From Nocardia exalbida NBRC 100660 (GTDB lineage Bacteria > Actinomycetota > Actinomycetes > Mycobacteriales > Mycobacteriaceae), in the NCBI RefSeq assembly GCF_000308575.1, contig NZ_BAFZ01000158.1, positions 1 through 50,747 on the forward strand: a stretch of 50,747 nt of DNA. The letters are read 5' to 3'. Under the pieces are notes generated by a model. It saw nothing but the letters and a program-made list of their open reading frames with translations, ran no database searches and was not told the DNA's origin. The position numbers and the translations under genes were made by a program. Positions 43,110 to 50,747 of this stretch are shown in pieces. Position 1 is the stretch's first letter. Each line of letters begins with the position of its first letter.

Positions 43110-44057
43110 ATGAATCCACACCGGCGCAAAGTGTTCGGCCGCATCGCGGGCGTGGTCCTGTCCGCGGTGGCGATGATGTGGGCCGCGGTCACCCTGGCGT
43201 TCCTGGCCGTGCACATCGCCCCCGGCGATCCGGTCACCGCGATCATGGGGGAGTCCAGCGATCCTGGACTGCGCGCGCGGATCGAACAGGATTGGGGTCT
43301 GGACCGCCCGCTGCTCGTGCAGTACGGGCACCACCTCGGACGGCTGCTGCACGGCGATCTCGGCTACTCATACGTGCGCGGCGAACCCGTGACCGGCATC
43401 GTGTTCGGCGAACAATTGGGCAGCAGCGCCCAGCTCGCCGGATTCGCCCTGCTCCTCGCGGTCGTCCTCGCGCCGCTGCTGGCCGTGCTCACCGCGGGCA
43501 GGCGCGATGTACTCAGCCGGTCGATCACCACCGCCGAGATCGTGGTGGCCTCCGCGCCGCCCTTCTGGACCGGGCTGCTGTTGATCTGGATCTTCGCCTT
43601 CACGCTGAAGGTGCTGCCGGTGACCGTGGGCAACGAATTCCAGCGTCTGATACTCCCGGCCGTCACCCTGGCGCTGCCCATCGCCGCGGTGCTGGCCCAG
43701 GTCATGCGGGAGGGGATCGAGCGCGCGCTCGAGCAGCCGTTCGCGCTGACCGCCCGATCGCGTGGCATCGGCGCCACCCGCCTGCGCCTGCGACACGGAC
43801 TGCGGCACTCGCTGATCCCGGCCGCGACCCTGGCCGGCTGGGCCGTGAGCGGATTGCTCACCGGGACCGTCGTCGTCGAGGAGGTCTTCGGCCGCTCCGG
43901 CGTGGGACGGGCGACAGTCGAGGCCGTCGGCTATTCCGATGTTCCCGTGGTGCTCGGTGTCGCGCTGCTGTCGGCCGCCGTCTATCTGATCGTCACGGTC
44001 GTCGTCGACATCGCCTATCTCTGGATCGATCCGCGCCTGCAGGAGGCCTCCGCATGA
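43110..44057 (+). CDS. ABC transporter permease, DppB/OppB type
   Basis: A 315-residue permease with six membrane helices. The N-terminal ALAVHIAPGDPV-like motif (here LAVHIAPGDPV), the DWGLDRPLLVQY segment and the EAA loop (ALTARSRGIGATRLRLRHGL) are typical of dipeptide/oligopeptide/nickel importers. The stop overlaps the next gene by ATGA. It forms the importer with the next three genes. Confidence 0.93.
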   Translation: MNPHRRKVFGRIAGVVLSAVAMMWAAVTLAFLAVHIAPGDPVTAIMGESSDPGLRARIEQDWGLDRPLLVQYGHHLGRLLHGDLGYSYVRGEPVTGIVFGEQLGSSAQLAGFALLLAVVLAPLLAVLTAGRRDVLSRSITTAEIVVASAPPFWTGLLLIWIFAFTLKVLPVTVGNEFQRLILPAVTLALPIAAVLAQVMREGIERALEQPFALTARSRGIGATRLRLRHGLRHSLIPAATLAGWAVSGLLTGTVVVEEVFGRSGVGRATVEAVGYSDVPVVLGVALLSAAVYLIVTVVVDIAYLWIDPRLQEASA

Positions 44058-44905
44058 CGACAGCCATTCTGCGGCAACGCTTCGCCCTCCCGGTGTCCCA
44101 CCGTCCCGTCGCCGTCTTGATCGCAGGCGCGGTGCTGATTCTCGCGGGGCTCGCCGCCCTCGTGCCCACCCTGCTCGCCTCCGGCGACCCGCTGCAAACC
44201 GATTTGGTCGCCGCGCATCGGCCGCCGTCGCTGTCGCATCCGTTCGGCACCGATCAACTGGGCCGTGACGTGTTCACCCGTGTCGTGCACGGCGCCCGGT
44301 TGTCGCTGTTCATCGGGGTGTCGGCGACGGCACTCGCGGGGGTGATCGGCGTGAGTGCCGGGCTGGCGGCAGGAATCGGTGGCCGAGTCGCGGACGCCAT
44401 CGCCTCGCGCGCCTTCGATCTGCTCGGCGCGTTCCCCGAGGTGTTGCTGGCCCTGGTGCTCATCACCTTCACCGGCACCGGAACGGGCAATCTCGTTCTG
44501 GCCCTCGGCCTCGCCGCGGCGCCGAGATTCGCCAGGGTGATGCGGGCGGAAACCCGGGCGGTGCGCGCCGCCGACCATGTCGCGCAGGCGCGACTGCTGA
44601 CCCGGTCACGCGCGCGGATCGTCGTTCGCCACATCCTGCCGAACGCGTTGCGGTCGCTGCCGGTTGTGGTCACCCTCGGCCTCGGGACCAGCATTCTCGG
44701 CGCCGCCGCCTTGAGTTTCCTCGGCTTCGGCCCGCAACCTCCGGACCCGGAGTGGGGTTCCATGCTCGCCGAGGCGCACGGCGACCTGCGTATCGCGTGG
44801 TGGTCGGTCGCCTTCCCCGGTGCCGCCGTCACGGTCGTGGTCCTGGCCACCACGGTGCTCGGCCGGCACGTCGGCCACCGCTTCGAACGAAGGGCACAGC
44901 CATGA
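44054..44905 (+). CDS. ABC transporter permease, DppC/OppC type
   Basis: A 283-residue permease with six helices, the motif HPFGTDQLGRDVFTRVVHGA and the EAA loop AQARLLTRSRARIVVRHILP. It pairs with the DppB-type protein upstream. ATGA overlaps at both ends show tight coupling. Confidence 0.93.
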   Translation: MTTAILRQRFALPVSHRPVAVLIAGAVLILAGLAALVPTLLASGDPLQTDLVAAHRPPSLSHPFGTDQLGRDVFTRVVHGARLSLFIGVSATALAGVIGVSAGLAAGIGGRVADAIASRAFDLLGAFPEVLLALVLITFTGTGTGNLVLALGLAAAPRFARVMRAETRAVRAADHVAQARLLTRSRARIVVRHILPNALRSLPVVVTLGLGTSILGAAALSFLGFGPQPPDPEWGSMLAEAHGDLRIAWWSVAFPGAAVTVVVLATTVLGRHVGHRFERRAQP

Positions 44906-46515
44906 CGCTCACCGCCGCCGCCGTACCGAGCGCGGACACCGTGACCGACACCGTGCTGAGTGTGCGGAACCTGCGCGTGGGTTTCCCCGGGAACGCGGGC
45001 GATGTCGTCGAAGGCGTCGGCTTCGACCTGTGGCGCGGCGAGATCCTCGCCATCGTCGGCGAATCGGGTTCGGGCAAATCGGTGACCACACGCAGCCTCG
45101 TCGGTCTCGCGGGGGCAGGCGCCCGGGTGCGTGCCGACCGGTTCGAGTTGTTCGGCACCCCGGCCCTCGGACTGAGCGAACGGCAGTGGCGTGGGATCCG
45201 GGGCGCCCGGATAGGACTGGTGTTCCAGGACGCGCTCGTCGCGCTCGATCCGCTGCGCACCATCGCCGACGAGATGGCGGAAGCGTTGCGCGCGACACCG
45301 CGCTCCGGCCGCGCGGCCCGCATCGACGAGCTGCTGATCTCGGTGGGGATCGCCGATCCCGAGGTGCGCAAGCGGCAACGGCCGTTCCAGCTGTCGGGCG
45401 GTCAGCGCCAGCGCGCGCTGATCGCCTCCGCCCTCGCGGGTGACCCGGACATCCTCATCGCCGACGAACCGACCACGGCGCTCGATGTGACGGTTCAGGC
45501 GCAGGTGCTCGACCTGCTGGTCCGGCAGGTCGCGGGCGGGCGATCGATGATCCTGGTGAGCCACGATCTGGCGGTGGTGGCCTCGGTGGCCGATCGCATC
45601 CTGGTGATGAAAGCGGGGCGCGTCGTCGAGCAGGGGCCCGCAGAGCAGGTCATCGGTGATCCGCGGCACGCGTACACCAGGGCATTGATCGCCGCGGTGC
45701 CGCGGGGCCGGGCGGGCGCACCGCCGTCACGTTCGGGCGCACCGATCTTCACCGCGAGCGCGCTGACCAAGGCGTATCGGGTGCGGGGCCGTGCGGTGCC
45801 CGCGGTCGCCGATATCGGCTTCGAGGTCAGGGCCGGTGAGGTGCTCGGCGTGGTCGGTGAATCCGGTTCGGGTAAGTCGACGGTGGCGAAGATGATCACC
45901 GGGCTGATCGAGCCGGACGGCGGCGAGATGCGTTTCGCCGGAGCGCCGTTGACGCCGCGCACTCGCCGTCCCGGCCGGATCGGGCTGGTCGCGCAGGATT
46001 CGACCGGATCCTTCGATCCCCGCTACCGGGTGGGCGAGATCATCGGCGAGAGCGTCGCCCTGCGGGTCGGCCGGCGCGAGCGGCGCGCCGAGGTGATGGG
46101 TCTGCTCGACGCGGTGCGCCTGCCGGCCGACAGCATCGATCGTCACCCCCGCGAACTGTCGGGCGGACAGCGTCAGCGCGTCAATATCGCCAGGGCGCTG
46201 GGCAGCAGGCCGGAATTGGTGGTCTGCGACGAGCCGGTGTCGGCACTCGACATCTCGGTACAGGCCCAGATCCTCGAACTGATCGCCGAACTCGCGCGCG
46301 AGCGCGGGGTCGGCGTCATCTTCATCTCCCACGATCTCGCCGTCGTCCGGCAGATCTGTCACCGCCTGCTCGTCCTGCACGGCGGCGTGATCGTCGAAAC
46401 AGGTTCGTCCGACGATGTTTTCACGGCGCCGACCTCCCCGTACACCCGTTCCCTGCTCGATTCCGTGCCGCGCCTGGCGGTACCGGACCCCACGGAAAGA
46501 CCCTCGCGTGCGTAA
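44902..46515 (+). CDS. Fused double ABC ATPase, DppD-DppF type
   Basis: A 537-residue protein with two complete nucleotide-binding domains in one chain. NBD1: GESGSGKS at about 51-58, LSGGQRQR near 166, ADEPTTALD near 185. NBD2: GESGSGKST near 318, LSGGQRQR near 417, CDEPVSALD near 440. It supplies both ATPase subunits for the importer. Its end overlaps the substrate-binding protein start by eight bases. Confidence 0.94.
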   Translation: MTLTAAAVPSADTVTDTVLSVRNLRVGFPGNAGDVVEGVGFDLWRGEILAIVGESGSGKSVTTRSLVGLAGAGARVRADRFELFGTPALGLSERQWRGIRGARIGLVFQDALVALDPLRTIADEMAEALRATPRSGRAARIDELLISVGIADPEVRKRQRPFQLSGGQRQRALIASALAGDPDILIADEPTTALDVTVQAQVLDLLVRQVAGGRSMILVSHDLAVVASVADRILVMKAGRVVEQGPAEQVIGDPRHAYTRALIAAVPRGRAGAPPSRSGAPIFTASALTKAYRVRGRAVPAVADIGFEVRAGEVLGVVGESGSGKSTVAKMITGLIEPDGGEMRFAGAPLTPRTRRPGRIGLVAQDSTGSFDPRYRVGEIIGESVALRVGRRERRAEVMGLLDAVRLPADSIDRHPRELSGGQRQRVNIARALGSRPELVVCDEPVSALDISVQAQILELIAELARERGVGVIFISHDLAVVRQICHRLLVLHGGVIVETGSSDDVFTAPTSPYTRSLLDSVPRLAVPDPTERPSRA

Positions 46516-48211
46516 TCGCCTCACTCGACTGTTCACCGCACTGGCCGTCGGCATCGTCCTGTCCGCGGGCGCCTGCGCCTCGGACCCCGAACCCGGCAGC
46601 GGCCGGGGCGGACCCACCTCACCGGCACAGCCGGGCGGCACCTTCACCATCGCCTTGCCGTCCTATCCGACACGCGGCCTCAATCCCCATGTCGGCGCGG
46701 CTTTCGACGCCTCCCAGGTGCTGCGCAACAGCTATGACAGTCTCATCGCCGAAGACCGCGACGAAAAGTTCCACCCGTGGCTCGCCTCCGAGTGGACCGT
46801 TTCCCCCGACGGCACGGTGTACGAATTCACGCTGCGCCGGGACGTGACATTCCACAACGGAGAGAAGTTCGACGCCGCCGCGGTCAAGGCGAACATCGAT
46901 GTGCTGAGAAATCCGGACACCCCGTCCTGGACGGTGCTCGGTCTCCTGCAGTACTCGAGCGTCAGCGCGGTCGACGTGCTCGATCCCTACAAGGTGCGGA
47001 TCACGCTGAGCACACCCCGCGCGGACTTCCTGTCCACCCTCGCCGGACTCAGCGGCGCCATCGTGGCTCCCAGCACGCTGAACGTCGGCAAGGAGACCCT
47101 CACCAGCGGAATCGGGCTGGTGGGTTCGGGTCCGTTCATCCTGGACAAGGCGGTCCAGGGGCAAGAACTGCGCTTCCACCGGAATCCCGACTACCGGTGG
47201 GGTCCCGCCACCGCCGCGCATCAGGGTGCCGCGTACGTGGACGATCTCGTCGTCGAGTACATCCCCGAGGCCTCCACCCGCGCGGGCCTGCTGCGCAGCG
47301 GCGAGGTCGACGCGATCGGCACGGTCAAGGCCACCGACATCTCCCTGTTCGACGGGATCGACGGATTCCAGTACGAACAGATCGGCTCGTCGGCCGCGCC
47401 CACGGTGATCATGCTCAATCTCACCAACGGCCCGACCACGGACGTGCGGGTGCGGCGCGCCATCGCCGGTGGCGTCGACATCGCCGCGGTGGTGGACAGT
47501 CTGACCAGGGGTTCCCAGCAGCGCGCCTGGAGTCTCATCTCTCCGGACAGCGCCTATTACGACGCCAAGTACGAGACGAAGGGCAAACCCGATGTCGCCG
47601 CCGCCCGGGCCCTGCTCGATCAGGCGGGGTGGACCGGCAAGGACGCCGACGGCTACCGCACCGACGCGGCGGGACAGCGCCTGACCATCCGTCTGCTCGC
47701 CACCACGCCGACCTATCCGGAAGACGATTTCCTGAAGGCCTGGCAGGCCGAGCTGCGCCAGAACCTCGGGATCCGGGTCGACCTGCAGTTCGTCGAGAAC
47801 GCCCAGGTCTACGATCTGCTGGCCCGCAACCAGTACGAGGCGTTCCCACGTCAGGTCGGCGGACTCGACCTGTCGCTGCAATTCAACCGCGCCTACGGCT
47901 CCACCACACCCGATCTGAAGTACGGGCAGATCGACGGCATCACCCTCGGTTCGATCGTCGCGGGCGCCAAACTCGCCGACCCGCAGGTGGACCGGTGGCT
48001 CATCGAAGCGACGAAGGCGACCGACCCGCAACAGCGCAAGCAGCTGTTCGACACCATCACCGCGCACCTGCTCGACAACGCCGTGGCGATCCCGCTCTAC
48101 ACCGACCGCAACAGTGTCGCGGCGAGTTCCGCGATCCACAACGTGACCGCACTGTTCGACCCGCCCCGCAACACCGTCAATGCCTGGGCATACGACATCG
48201 CCGTCCGCTGA
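46508..48211 (+). CDS. Family 5 extracellular substrate-binding lipoprotein
   Basis: A 567-residue lipoprotein receptor. Signal peptide 1-22 and lipobox SAGAC with Cys23, then the SBP_bac_5 fold: GGTFTIALPSYPTRGLNPH, PWLASEWTVSPDGTVYEF and LRRDVTFHNGEKFDA. This family binds peptides, nickel or other small ligands; the context of monooxygenases and rhodaneses suggests an organosulfur ligand here. GTG 46508 fits the signal peptide. A 40-base gap separates it from the AfsA-type gene. Confidence 0.92.
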   Translation: MRNRLTRLFTALAVGIVLSAGACASDPEPGSGRGGPTSPAQPGGTFTIALPSYPTRGLNPHVGAAFDASQVLRNSYDSLIAEDRDEKFHPWLASEWTVSPDGTVYEFTLRRDVTFHNGEKFDAAAVKANIDVLRNPDTPSWTVLGLLQYSSVSAVDVLDPYKVRITLSTPRADFLSTLAGLSGAIVAPSTLNVGKETLTSGIGLVGSGPFILDKAVQGQELRFHRNPDYRWGPATAAHQGAAYVDDLVVEYIPEASTRAGLLRSGEVDAIGTVKATDISLFDGIDGFQYEQIGSSAAPTVIMLNLTNGPTTDVRVRRAIAGGVDIAAVVDSLTRGSQQRAWSLISPDSAYYDAKYETKGKPDVAAARALLDQAGWTGKDADGYRTDAAGQRLTIRLLATTPTYPEDDFLKAWQAELRQNLGIRVDLQFVENAQVYDLLARNQYEAFPRQVGGLDLSLQFNRAYGSTTPDLKYGQIDGITLGSIVAGAKLADPQVDRWLIEATKATDPQQRKQLFDTITAHLLDNAVAIPLYTDRNSVAASSAIHNVTALFDPPRNTVNAWAYDIAVR

Positions 48212-48251
48212 CCAGTCTGCCGCCAACCCCTCGTTCCAGGAAGGCTCGATC

Positions 48252-49250
48252 ATGACCGCCGCAACCCAAACCCTGACCTTCGATCGCAATATCCCGCGAG
48301 GCATCGTGCACCGGGAATCGATCGCCGAGGTCTTCCTCACCGACGCGCAGCCGATACCCGACGGTGCGGTGTTCGCCGCTCAATTACCCCGCAACCACTC
48401 GTATTTCAGTGACCATCGGGGTACCGCGACCACGTACGATCCGCTCCTGCTCATCGAGGTGTTCCGGCAGGTCGCGATCTATTACGCGCACACCTTCCTC
48501 GGGGTGGCGCGCGCGGAGAAGTTCATCTTCGGTTCGGCGGATTTCACCATCGCCGACCCCGACACCCTGCGGATCGGCAACTGCCCGGGGCACTGCGTCA
48601 TCGAGGCGCGGGTGATCGGCGAGAAGCGCCGTGACGATCAGATCATCGGCCTGTCGCTCGAGATGGTCGCCGAGATCGAGGGCAGGGAAGCCGCACGGGA
48701 GGTGATGGTCTACCAGTGGATGCCCGCCGCGGTGTGGAACCGGATCAGGGTGCGCGGGCGCGAAGCGCTGGGTTTGCCCGCCCAGCACGTGATTCCGGGG
48801 CAAGTGCCGGTCGCGCGAATGCGGCCGGGTTCGGTCGGCAGGCACAACCCGCGCAATGCGATCCTGGCGAATCCGGTGCTGTCGGGCAGGCACGAGCTGA
48901 CGGCGCTGACCATCATCGACACCGACCATCCCTCCCTGTTCGATCATGCCCTCGATCATGTTCCCGGCATGTTGCAGTTCGAAGCGGCCCGGCAGGTCGC
49001 GATGGCAGCCGCGAACGCCGTCCTCGGCTTGGACACCAGCCGCATGGTGATGCAGCGGCTCGGGATCGAGTTCACCAAGTTCGGTGAATTCGAGCGTGAG
49101 ACCATCGCCAGGGCCACCGTCGCTGCGCTTCCCGGTGCGGGTGGCGGCGTGCGGGCGCAGGTGGACCTGTCCCAGGGCGCGGATGTGATCGCCGTCGGCG
49201 AGGTGGAACTGCGCTTCCGACCGGCCGACGTCGGGACGATGGTCCAGTGA
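48252..49250 (+). CDS. AfsA-type gamma-butyrolactone synthase
   Basis: A 332-residue protein with two A-factor biosynthesis hotdog repeats. The first is at about 15-100 (VHRESIAEVFLTD, LPRNHSYFSDH, DPLLLIEVFRQ) and the second at about 215-300 (DTDHPSLFDHALDHVPGM, LQFEAARQVAMAA). In Streptomyces this enzyme condenses a beta-ketoacyl chain with dihydroxyacetone phosphate to start A-factor-type signals. GGAAGG lies seven bases before the ATG. It overlaps the HAD phosphatase gene by GTGA. It may share the transporter transcript. No butyrolactone receptor is in the window. Confidence 0.9.
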   Translation: MTAATQTLTFDRNIPRGIVHRESIAEVFLTDAQPIPDGAVFAAQLPRNHSYFSDHRGTATTYDPLLLIEVFRQVAIYYAHTFLGVARAEKFIFGSADFTIADPDTLRIGNCPGHCVIEARVIGEKRRDDQIIGLSLEMVAEIEGREAAREVMVYQWMPAAVWNRIRVRGREALGLPAQHVIPGQVPVARMRPGSVGRHNPRNAILANPVLSGRHELTALTIIDTDHPSLFDHALDHVPGMLQFEAARQVAMAAANAVLGLDTSRMVMQRLGIEFTKFGEFERETIARATVAALPGAGGGVRAQVDLSQGADVIAVGEVELRFRPADVGTMVQ

Positions 49251-49912
49251 CCGCCGTGAAGACGGCGGGGCCGTTCGTCTGGTTCGATTTCGGCGGGGTG
49301 CTCTCACCGCCGCTCGACGACCTCTTCGAGCGCTACGAGGAGGTCGCGGGCATCGCGCCCGACCTGCTGAAGTTCGCCATCGCCGAGGTGGGCGCCGAAT
49401 ACGGGCTCGCGCCGCTGGCGCCGATCGAACTGGCGCTGCTCGACGAACGCGAGTGGGTCGGCAAGCTGCACGCCGTGCTCAGGGCCAAACAACCCGAGAT
49501 CGACCTCTCGCGCAGCGAACCCGATTTCGGCAGGCAGTGGTTCGCCGGACACCGGGCCAACAGCGCGGTTCGCGACTTCGCGATCGAGCTGGCCGAGGGC
49601 GGTACCCGGGTCGGGGTGCTCAGCAACAATGTCGTCGAGTGGGAGCCCTACTGGCGCGCCATGATCGATCTGGACGGGGTCTTGAGCGCCCTGATCGATT
49701 CGTGCAAGGTCGGGGTCCGCAAACCCGATCCGGAGATCTTCGCCCTGGCCGCCGAGCAGGCGGGCGTCGCCTCCGGCCAGTGCCTGCTGATCGATGACCT
49801 CGCCGAGAACTGCGCCGCGGCAAGGCAATCCGGATGGCAGGCAGTGCAGTTCCGGGATGCCGGGCAGGCGATCGCCGAGGTGCGCGAGGCGCTGGAACGA
49901 TGGCCGGGCTGA
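49247..49912 (+). CDS. HAD-family phosphatase
   Basis: A 221-residue HAD-superfamily hydrolase, subclass IA. Motif I is WFDFGGVL (nucleophile Asp in FDF, with Gly at the +2 place), motif II VLSNN, motif III Lys in RKPDPEIF and motif IV LLIDDLAENC. GTG 49247 overlaps the AfsA-type stop, so they are co-translated. In butyrolactone pathways a phosphatase removes the phosphate of the butenolide intermediate, and this gene fits that step. Confidence 0.9.
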   Translation: MTAVKTAGPFVWFDFGGVLSPPLDDLFERYEEVAGIAPDLLKFAIAEVGAEYGLAPLAPIELALLDEREWVGKLHAVLRAKQPEIDLSRSEPDFGRQWFAGHRANSAVRDFAIELAEGGTRVGVLSNNVVEWEPYWRAMIDLDGVLSALIDSCKVGVRKPDPEIFALAAEQAGVASGQCLLIDDLAENCAAARQSGWQAVQFRDAGQAIAEVREALERWPG

Positions 49913-49920
49913 GCGCCGTC

Positions 49921-50747
49921 TCACCAGGTGCCGGCAAGGTAGCCGTCCGGACGGACCAACGCACGGGTCCACGCCTGGTCCGGGGTCACCTTGCCGGTCA
50001 CCGTGATCGCGCCGACGGGGGCGTGCGGTACCGGGACGTGCTCGTCGGGCCGGATCGCCACGAATCGGCCCGCCCGCAGCAGTTCGGTGAGGGTCCGCAC
50101 ACCGCCGTCCGCCTCGGTGACCACCAGATCGTGCTGGAATCCGGACTGGAACTGGCCGCTGATGAGCTGGGCGACGGCGTCGTGGACCGCCGGGATCGCG
50201 AGCATTGCCAGCATCGCCGCACGCAGCTCGGGCTCGCGGGGGTTCATCATCCGCGATTGCAGCACGGTGTTGGCGACCACCGCGGCGGCGACGGCGACCC
50301 GTTCACGCGAGTACTCGTCGAGGACGGCGGGCCGCTCGTGTCCGGTGATCACTCGGGCCAGCCGCCAGCCCAGTGCGAACGCGTCCTGCATGCCGATGTT
50401 GAGGCCCTGGCCGCCGAGGGGATAGTGGCTGTGCGCAGCGTCGCCTGCCAGCAGCAGCCGTCCGTCCCGCAGGCGGGTGCGGTAGCGGCCGTGGTCGCTG
50501 AACCGGGTGAGGTGGCTGATCCCGCTCAGCGCGGGCGGTGCGCCGAGCACATATTCCAGGCGTTGCCGGTACTCTCGCGCGTCGGGCTCGGGTCGGTGGT
50601 CGAGGGCGCCGCTGAAATCCATGGCGATGATGCGCGCCGGTCCGTGGGGATTCGGATTGTGCAGGGTCCATCCGGACGGCGTCGGACGCCAGCCCGGCGG
50701 AATCCCGCCGTCCGGGGCCGTTACCGCCAGTCCGGCAATGGCGTTCA
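49921..50747 (-). CDS. FAD-dependent aromatic monooxygenase, partial
   Basis: The C-terminal 275 residues of a class A flavoprotein monooxygenase, cut by the right window edge, so the N-terminal FAD-binding GxGxxG is not seen. The second FAD motif GRLLLAGDAAHSHYPLGGQG is complete, followed by LNIGMQDAFALGWRL. A thioredoxin-like tail follows (GRFVAIRPDEHVPV to the end). It resembles RdmE/PgaE-type and pentachlorophenol-type hydroxylases. It converges on the HAD gene with eight bases between the stops. Confidence 0.9.
   Translation of the reverse strand, partial: NAIAGLAVTAPDGGIPPGWRPTPSGWTLHNPNPHGPARIIAMDFSGALDHRPEPDAREYRQRLEYVLGAPPALSGISHLTRFSDHGRYRTRLRDGRLLLAGDAAHSHYPLGGQGLNIGMQDAFALGWRLARVITGHERPAVLDEYSRERVAVAAAVVANTVLQSRMMNPREPELRAAMLAMLAIPAVHDAVAQLISGQFQSGFQHDLVVTEADGGVRTLTELLRAGRFVAIRPDEHVPVPHAPVGAITVTGKVTPDQAWTRALVRPDGYLAGTW

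Noticed and set aside
42545..44050. Long alternative frame over the second rhodanese and first permease
   Set aside because: It is Arg-rich and overlaps two genes with clear motifs in another frame, so it is a shadow.

Overview
The window is about 51 kb of GC-rich DNA. GTG and TTG starts, ATGA/GTGA overlaps, a group I truncated haemoglobin of the mycobacterial type, an ECF41 sigma factor, CGNR and DUF6223-like proteins, and an AfsA-type butyrolactone synthase point to an actinomycete, most likely Mycobacteriales such as Nocardia. The genus is inference only. I saw no rRNA, tRNA, CRISPR array, transposase or phage gene. Most of the window is accessory or metabolic chromosome.

Layout. 1-8.1 kb holds small regulator/enzyme pairs: an SDR divergent from a LysR regulator, a MarR regulator divergent from an AhpD-like protein, an alpha/beta-hydrolase remnant, a DUF6223-like membrane protein divergent from a NarL-type two-component operon, and an ECF41 sigma factor divergent from an FMN reductase and a SnoaL-like gene. 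8.1-20.2 kb holds a truncated haemoglobin, an AT-rich gene-free stretch, a DoxX-VOC in-frame fusion, a lipoprotein/membrane protein pair, a deletion scar that beheaded an MFS transporter and a CGNR regulator, a secreted CxxC-repeat protein, a DUF3754-like membrane protein, a HEAT-repeat protein, a second DoxX, a hydrolase and a secreted beta-lactamase-like protein. 20.5-26.1 kb holds a phospholipase D, a MarR/quinone-oxidoreductase pair with a very clear operator, a dienelactone hydrolase and two uncharacterised proteins.

26.3-37.3 kb is the most unusual part. It has a 1381-residue TIR-STAND NTPase-transmembrane-WD40 protein with 14 WD repeats, divergent from a two-gene ABC exporter. It then has a 669-residue single-chain fusion of a trans-prenyltransferase (N-terminal) with a class I terpene synthase (C-terminal), a cytochrome P450, and a DoxX-like protein divergent from a MerR/GyrI-like regulator. 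Prenyltransferase-synthase plus P450 form a compact candidate terpenoid locus.

37.4-49.9 kb looks like one organosulfur scavenging region. A MocR regulator is preceded by two identical 15-bp direct repeats 40 bp apart. Two LLM flavin monooxygenases and a rhodanese form a leftward operon. A divergent operon carries a second rhodanese, a complete Dpp/Opp-type ABC importer, an AfsA-type synthase and a HAD phosphatase. The MocR repeat core recurs in the promoter between the two rhodanese operons, which ties the regulator to the cluster. The window ends inside a FAD-dependent aromatic monooxygenase.
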